In this document: piece by piece, positions 63,928 to 64,000 of the stretch
Position numbering within the stretch: position 1 is the stretch's first letter
Layout: each line of letters starts with the position of its first letter
Source: Hyphomonadaceae bacterium UBA4763
GTDB taxonomy: Bacteria > Pseudomonadota > Alphaproteobacteria > Caulobacterales > Aquidulcibacteraceae
Length of the DNA: 64,000 bases
Direction: 5' to 3'
NCBI GenBank assembly: GCA_002403455.1
Contig: DHHV01000124.1
Coordinates: forward strand, 27,767-91,766
Notes under the pieces: model-generated
Seen by the model: the letters and a program-made list of their open reading frames with translations, nothing else
Told to the model about the DNA's origin: nothing
Database searches by the model: none
Position numbers and translations under genes: made by a program

Positions 63928-64000
63928 GTGGAGCGGCCCAATCATTCGCATCCCAGCCTGGGCCAAGCGTCGAAGCGAATGATTGGGCCAAAAGCTCCAC
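63928..64000 (-). repeat. hairpin repeat, copy 3 (divergent stem), cut by the window end
   Basis: On the minus strand this reads outer arm GTGGAGC, a TTTT bulge, inner arm GGCCCAATCATTCGC, a 25 nt loop with ACGCTTGGCCCA, then the perfect complements GCGAATGATTGGGCC and GCTCCAC. The architecture equals hairpin 2 of the copies at 9333-9405 and 45918-45984, with ten of twelve loop-motif bases shared with copy 1, but the stem sequence is completely different. The element ends exactly at base 64000, so any hairpin 1 would lie outside the window. It sits about 90 bp after surA. No coding sequence lies inside. Confidence 0.75.

Noticed and set aside
1..64000. CRISPR arrays, rRNA operons and complete insertion sequences
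   Set aside because: No regularly spaced direct repeats, no rRNA-like stretches and no transposase reading frames were seen on either strand.

Overview
The window is gene-dense chromosomal DNA of an alphaproteobacterium, roughly 62-66% G+C where I counted lines by eye. The gene set points to a Caulobacterales/Hyphomonadaceae-like organism: a DUF2336 protein, divergent BolA and J-domain genes, two TonB receptors, an intracellular PHA depolymerase, an AqpS-ArsC arsenic pair and a cluster of CcrM-type GANTC sites. The genus cannot be fixed from the sequence. It reads mostly as ordinary core genome: no rRNA, CRISPR array, prophage or complete insertion sequence was seen.

Layout. 1-9.2 kb: tRNA-Val, an extended SDR, rsmI-yraN, a 382 bp GANTC-rich gap, comM with an overlapping hybrid histidine kinase, ampG, a PfkB sugar/nucleoside kinase and a lipoprotein. 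9.2-16.3 kb: a two-hairpin repeat, a DoxX-like membrane protein, a LysR regulator, an M23 peptidase, a TonB receptor, DUF2336, CinA-type and cupin proteins. 16.3-26.5 kb: lepA, an lptD-aquaporin-arsC unit, bolA / J-domain protein, rdgB, a DUF2975-HTH pair, a TraB/GumN protein, and pheS without pheT. 26.6-29.1 kb: a TonB receptor gene broken by an exact 16 bp tandem duplication. 29.1-39.5 kb: selO, a class C beta-lactamase-like hydrolase, SCO, phaZ, a short ArsC, a WecG-STAS fusion, DUF2147, thiolase and an orphan VirD4-like ATPase. 39.6-49.4 kb: mutY, both methylmalonyl-CoA mutase subunits, oxyR, a second copy of the two-hairpin repeat, a lipoprotein, a DUF429-like protein and two oxidoreductases. 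49.4-64 kb: an AT-rich island holding a promoter-hairpin-terminator cassette, grpE-hrcA, a second hybrid kinase, a PKHD dioxygenase, a response regulator, gcdH, an S10 carboxypeptidase, a TlpA-like lipoprotein, argH-lipoprotein-lysA-thioesterase, surA, and a third hairpin repeat cut by the window end.

Functional themes. Envelope biogenesis is represented by lptD, surA, ampG, an M23 peptidase, a small argH-lysA lipoprotein and a WecG-type glycosyltransferase. Carbon storage and acyl-CoA metabolism by phaZ, thiolase, gcdH and methylmalonyl-CoA mutase. Stress by oxyR, hrcA-grpE, selO and ArsC/aquaporin. Several normally clustered pairs are split here: lptD lies about 41 kb from surA, and pheS has no pheT beside it.

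The most unusual signal is a family of long hairpins at 9243-9405, 45824-45984 and 63928-64000. They share one architecture and a conserved loop motif (ACRCTYGRCCCA), while the stem sequence of the third copy is wholly different yet perfectly complementary. Next are the 16 bp duplication that breaks the TonB receptor and could be reversible, the AT-rich candidate small-RNA cassette, and a histidine kinase whose AT-rich sensor half is joined to a GC-rich kinase half.
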